Below are positions 22,675 to 25,517 of a stretch of DNA of 25,517 nt, piece by piece. A program made the translations under genes and the position numbers. Positions within the stretch are counted from its first letter, which is position 1. Every line of letters starts with the position of its first letter. The DNA is from CAIJNA01 sp964516815 (GTDB lineage: Bacteria > Campylobacterota > Campylobacteria > Campylobacterales > Arcobacteraceae): positions 1 to 25,517 of the forward strand of contig CAZEXK010000021.1 in assembly GCA_964516815.1 (NCBI GenBank), read 5' to 3'. Under the pieces are notes generated by a model. The model made no database searches. It had not been told where the DNA came from and worked only from the letters and a program-made list of their open reading frames with translations.

Positions 22675-24289
22675 TTTTATTCCTAAATAATATAGGTATT
22701 AGAATAAATACACTTAAAATTAAGCATAAAAGTATCAAAGCTACCCCAGAAGCATCTGTAGTTTTATATGAACCAATTAATTGATATAAATACCAAGGTA
22801 ATGTTATAAAATCATCTGATCCAAATAATGCAATTATACCCAAATCACCTAATGAAAAACAAAATGATAAGGCAAATACATAAGCTAAAGAAGATTTTAA
22901 ATAAGGATATTCAACATATTTGAATCTTTCATAAGTACTTAAATTTAGAGAAAATGATAACTTATCATATCTTTTTGCAATTTTGTGCATAACTGGGGAA
23001 AGTACAGCTAGCGCAAATGGCAATGACATAAGAACATTCACAAAAATCAGAGCAGAAGCAGACCATAAAAATAATGATCCATCATATTTTTGGTACATTA
23101 AAAAAAATCCTAAACCTAATACAAGCGAAGGAATAGCTAAGTATAAATTTGCAGAAAAAGAAACTATTATATTAAATAGCTTTGAATAATTTTTCATAGC
23201 TAAACGTGTATCTAAAGTAAAATTACGCTTAGTATTACTAAAAATCAAGGCTATTATAACTGTTATTACACTTGATACACTAGCTAAAAGTATAGAAGTT
23301 ACTAAAGCTTTTATAAAAATTTCACTTGTCAGTATTTTAATAAAGTCTGCATTTAACCCATCAATAAATATTACAATTAAAGGTAAAATAAAAAATAATG
23401 AGAATACAAAGATGATAATTTTTTGAATTGCTTGTACACTTTTTGGTTCTTTTAAATCTATACTTGAAATACTTGTTTTTAAATTACTTACATCTATTTT
23501 AAAAGAAGATGAAAGTATTACTAAAATAGTAGAAACCGCAAGTTGAATGAGAGCTAATTTTATAGCTAAGGCAATATCAAAATCAAGTTTTACAGCTTCA
23601 TATATTGCAACTTCCAAGGTATTATAACTTGGATTCCCACCTATTAATAAAACAACAGCAAAAGATGTAAAACACAATAAAAATATAGTAGATCCAATAC
23701 TAAGTAATGTACTTTTTAAAGCAGGGTACTCAACATACCAAAATCTTTTAAAGATACTAAAATTTAAACTTTTTGCTAATTTATATTTTTCTTTTGGAAT
23801 ACTTTCAAAACTATGAAGCAAGGCACGTAAAGCAAAAGAGGCATTTAAATAAACATGCGCTAATAAAATTCCACTCAAACCATATATATACGCTCCAAAA
23901 GATGTATCAAACAAAAATAGACTTAGTTGATTTAAATATCCATTTCTACCAAAAATCCCAATTAGTCCAAAAACCACTACAAGTGAAGGTAATACTAAAG
24001 ATGATGATAGTAGTACAAGAAAAAAAGATCTACTTTTAAAGTTATTTTGATGAGCAAAAGCCCAAGCAGATAAAAGCCCAATAAATAAAGAAAACAATGT
24101 AGATAAAAAAGCTTGAAAAATAGTAAATTTTAATAAATCATAAATTTTAGTATCAAGTTTTGTAAATAGTGTTGTATTTTGTTCATTATATATAATATAA
24201 AATAACAAAAATGCAAAAAATAAAAAAATAAATACAAAAGTTCCACCTAAAAAAGTAGAACTTATAAATCTTCTTAAAGTATTTTTCAC
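22667..24289 (-). CDS. thiP: Thiamine ABC transporter permease
   Basis: The inner-membrane permease of the thiamine importer. The 540-residue product consists of two fused permease halves with about twelve hydrophobic segments, like E. coli ThiP. It contains the recognisable LPSLVVVFGLIGIFGRNGYL near 99-118, two EAA-type loops (KLAKSLNFSIFKRFWYVEYP and the LSFSLNLSTYERFKYVEYP equivalent) and GDLGIIALFGSDDF near 485-498. The start is GTG at 24289, 2 nt after the thiB stop and without an obvious ribosome-binding site, so translation probably relies on coupling to thiB. It overlaps thiQ by 8 bases. Confidence 0.92.
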   Translation of the reverse strand: MKNTLRRFISSTFLGGTFVFIFLFFAFLLFYIIYNEQNTTLFTKLDTKIYDLLKFTIFQAFLSTLFSLFIGLLSAWAFAHQNNFKSRSFFLVLLSSSLVLPSLVVVFGLIGIFGRNGYLNQLSLFLFDTSFGAYIYGLSGILLAHVYLNASFALRALLHSFESIPKEKYKLAKSLNFSIFKRFWYVEYPALKSTLLSIGSTIFLLCFTSFAVVLLIGGNPSYNTLEVAIYEAVKLDFDIALAIKLALIQLAVSTILVILSSSFKIDVSNLKTSISSIDLKEPKSVQAIQKIIIFVFSLFFILPLIVIFIDGLNADFIKILTSEIFIKALVTSILLASVSSVITVIIALIFSNTKRNFTLDTRLAMKNYSKLFNIIVSFSANLYLAIPSLVLGLGFFLMYQKYDGSLFLWSASALIFVNVLMSLPFALAVLSPVMHKIAKRYDKLSFSLNLSTYERFKYVEYPYLKSSLAYVFALSFCFSLGDLGIIALFGSDDFITLPWYLYQLIGSYKTTDASGVALILLCLILSVFILIPILFRNKNA

Positions 24290-24291
24290 TT

Positions 24292-25278
24292 TTATTTTTT
24301 AATAGCTTCTATCCATTCATCTATAATGATTTTTCTATTTTCTTGTACCATTTTATCATCTAATAATTTCATTGTTTTTGGCTTATTGAGTTTATTAAAA
24401 TCTTTATGAAGTTTTATATTTTTTACAACTGGATAAGCCCAATTTGTAGTTGGGATAATATTTGCAAATTTTTCTGAATGTAAAAACTTTAAAAAATCTT
24501 TTGCCAATTTTTTTTGTTTTGAGTATTTTACAATAGCAGCAACTTCAACTTGACCATAATGTCCTTCTTTAAAATCTGCAGATTTTATATTGTATTTATT
24601 CTCTGCTATCATATGGTATGCAGGAGAAGTTGTATAACTTAATACCATGTCAGCTTCATTTTTTAAAAATAATCCATAAGCTTCTGACCATCCTTTTGTT
24701 ACTGTAAGAATGTACGGAGATAAAGACTTCCAATATTCTGCTGCTTTATCACCATATATAGATTTAACCCATAATAGTAAACCAAATCCTGGAGTTGAAG
24801 ATCTAGGGTCTTGTATAACTATTTTAAAGTCTTTTGGCATAGAAGCTAAAGCTTCAAAAGATTTTGGTGGATTTTTAAGTTTATTTTGGTCATAAACAAA
24901 AGCAAAAAAACTATAATCAAAAGGAACAAAAGTATCATCTTCATATTTAATTGGTAATTCAAGAGATGATGTATCTAATTCATGAGGAATAAATAGTTTA
25001 GTTTCTTTAGCAACTTGAGCAATAGCAGTATCTAAGCCTAGAATTACATCTGCTTTAGTTTTTTTTCCTTCTAATTGTATTTTTCTTAAAGTACTAATAG
25101 AACTAGAAACACCTACAATATTTAAAACACAATTACAGTTTTGCTCAAATGCTTCTTTAACCTTAGGACCAGGTCCCCATGATGATGCAAAAGAATCATA
25201 AGTATAAACAGTTAATGTTGGTTTTTGACTAGCAAAAAGTACCAAATTCGTTAGTAATAAGAATATTATTTTTTTCAT
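24292..25278 (-). CDS. thiB: Thiamine-binding periplasmic protein
   Basis: The periplasmic receptor delivering thiamine, TMP or TPP to ThiPQ. The 328-residue product has a signal peptide (MKK, hydrophobic core, cleavage near Ala17 in LFA-SQ) and ThiB/TbpA features: YTYDSFASSWGPG at 25-37, GLDTAIA near 81-87, QDPRSSTPGFGLLLW at 156-170, SYTTSPAYH at 214-222, and TNWAYPV at 278-284 with Trp280. A pair of cysteines (48, 50) in NCNC is visible. AAAGG at 25290-25286 precedes the ATG and can be hidden in a hairpin controlled by the TPP riboswitch upstream. It is the first gene of thiB-thiP-thiQ. Confidence 0.95.
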   Translation of the reverse strand: MKKIIFLLLTNLVLFASQKPTLTVYTYDSFASSWGPGPKVKEAFEQNCNCVLNIVGVSSSISTLRKIQLEGKKTKADVILGLDTAIAQVAKETKLFIPHELDTSSLELPIKYEDDTFVPFDYSFFAFVYDQNKLKNPPKSFEALASMPKDFKIVIQDPRSSTPGFGLLLWVKSIYGDKAAEYWKSLSPYILTVTKGWSEAYGLFLKNEADMVLSYTTSPAYHMIAENKYNIKSADFKEGHYGQVEVAAIVKYSKQKKLAKDFLKFLHSEKFANIIPTTNWAYPVVKNIKLHKDFNKLNKPKTMKLLDDKMVQENRKIIIDEWIEAIKK

Positions 25279-25374
25279 ATATTTACCTTTAAATAAAATT
25301 TATTTATCAAAGAGAATGTGCATATATATTATTATAATGATATTATAATAGTAAGATTATTTACAATTCTCTTT
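25279..25374 (-). promoter_or_regulatory. Expression platform of the TPP riboswitch (translational)
   Basis: Three pairings can be read on the transcript. AAAGAGAAU (25374-25366), which includes the 3' strand of aptamer stem P1, is fully complementary to AUUCUCUUU (25317-25309). The CUUU of the latter can instead pair with the thiB Shine-Dalgarno AAGG as part of a hairpin whose core is UAAAUAA/UUAUUUA (25306-25300 with 25296-25290). With TPP bound, P1 would hold AGAG and leave CUUU free to hide the ribosome-binding site; without TPP the long-range pair would expose it. The pairings are seen; the switching is inferred. Confidence 0.6.
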
Positions 25375-25452
25375 CTTACGCTGGTTTTAACCAGTTCAAG
25401 TTCAACGGAACATGCGATTTGCAATCTCAGCCTGTATTGGCACTCCGAGAGG
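25369..25452 (-). ncRNA. TPP riboswitch aptamer (THI element)
   Basis: The minus-strand sequence matches the THI-box core: P1 strand CUCU (25451-25448) pairing with AGAG (25372-25369); GGAGUGCC (25446-25439); the invariant GGCUGAGA (25432-25425); UUGAACUUGAACUGG; hairpin CUGGUUAAAACCAG (25394-25381); and GCGUAAGAA. Variations from consensus are GGAGUGCC for GGGGUGCC and CUUGAA for CCUGAU. The P3 region is short. It precedes the thiB-thiP-thiQ operon, as expected for thiamine uptake genes, and should switch the operon off when TPP is abundant. Confidence 0.93.
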
Positions 25453-25462
25453 TTGATGTGTA

Positions 25463-25468
25463 AGTATA
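25463..25468 (-). promoter_or_regulatory. Candidate -10 for the thiBPQ operon
   Basis: TATACT in TGATTATACTTA lies just upstream of the riboswitch, placing the transcript start within a few bases of the aptamer's P1 stem. Upstream is T-rich, without a good -35. The last 45 bases of the window hold no gene start that I can support. Confidence 0.5.
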
Positions 25469-25517
25469 ATCAAAAAAGGATAAAAAAGCTCTGAATAAAA
25501 ATGAATTAATATAAATT

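Noticed and set aside
1..25517. CRISPR array, prophage, toxin-antitoxin or restriction system
   Set aside because: No regularly spaced repeats and no matching genes were seen. All sizable gaps are accounted for by the listed features.
25470..25517. Divergent gene start at the right edge
   Set aside because: AAGGA is followed by an ATG at about 25501, but this frame stops after two codons.

Overview
The window is 25.5 kb of very AT-rich bacterial chromosome. Gene content and order point to the Campylobacterota, most likely the Arcobacter group (Arcobacteraceae). Indicators are the fabG-acpP-fabF-accA run, the HIT/pheS-pheT-aroA-ispH block (an order also known from Campylobacter jejuni), an HslV that begins Met-Phe-x-Ala-Thr-Thr, and promoters with a strong -10 but little -35. 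The assignment comes from recognised families and synteny; no search was run.

Layout. 1-328 holds only decayed coding-like sequence. 329-3669 (+) is a fatty-acid synthesis operon (fabG, acpP, fabF, accA), closed by a two-way terminator shared with the convergent HIT-protein gene. From 4188 (+) come pheS-pheT-aroA-ispH, then a ferredoxin-thioredoxin-reductase-like/rhodanese fusion gene with its own terminator. 10511-12839 (+) is rplI-hslV-hslU. A promoter at 12868-12896 then drives an elongator-type tRNA-Met(CAT) and rpsO; the tRNA is bracketed by a 26-bp inverted repeat able to form one continuous RNA stem. A COG0011-type thiamine-binding protein follows. Next is a Fur-box-preceded ferric-iron ABC importer in the order permease, ATPase, binding protein, with a second Fur box before the binding protein.

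At 17295-17936 sits an internally deleted IS256-family element with matching terminal inverted repeats and a perfect 8-bp target duplication (AAAAAGTA). Removing it restores a 14-bp palindrome, probably the old terminator between the iron operon and the convergent ftsH. The rest is on the minus strand: prmA-ftsH, a eukaryote-like phosphagen (arginine) kinase, and thiB-thiP-thiQ for thiamine uptake. The thi operon is led by a TPP riboswitch whose 3' flank can pair alternatively to expose or hide the thiB ribosome-binding site.

Most of the window is conserved housekeeping sequence. The points most worth a second look are the arginine kinase (rare in bacteria, altered specificity loop, probable upstream non-AUG start), the tRNA enclosed in a long stem, the FTR-like/rhodanese fusion at the place where C. 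jejuni has rpsA, the IS256 derivative inside a terminator palindrome, and the readable expression platform of the TPP riboswitch.
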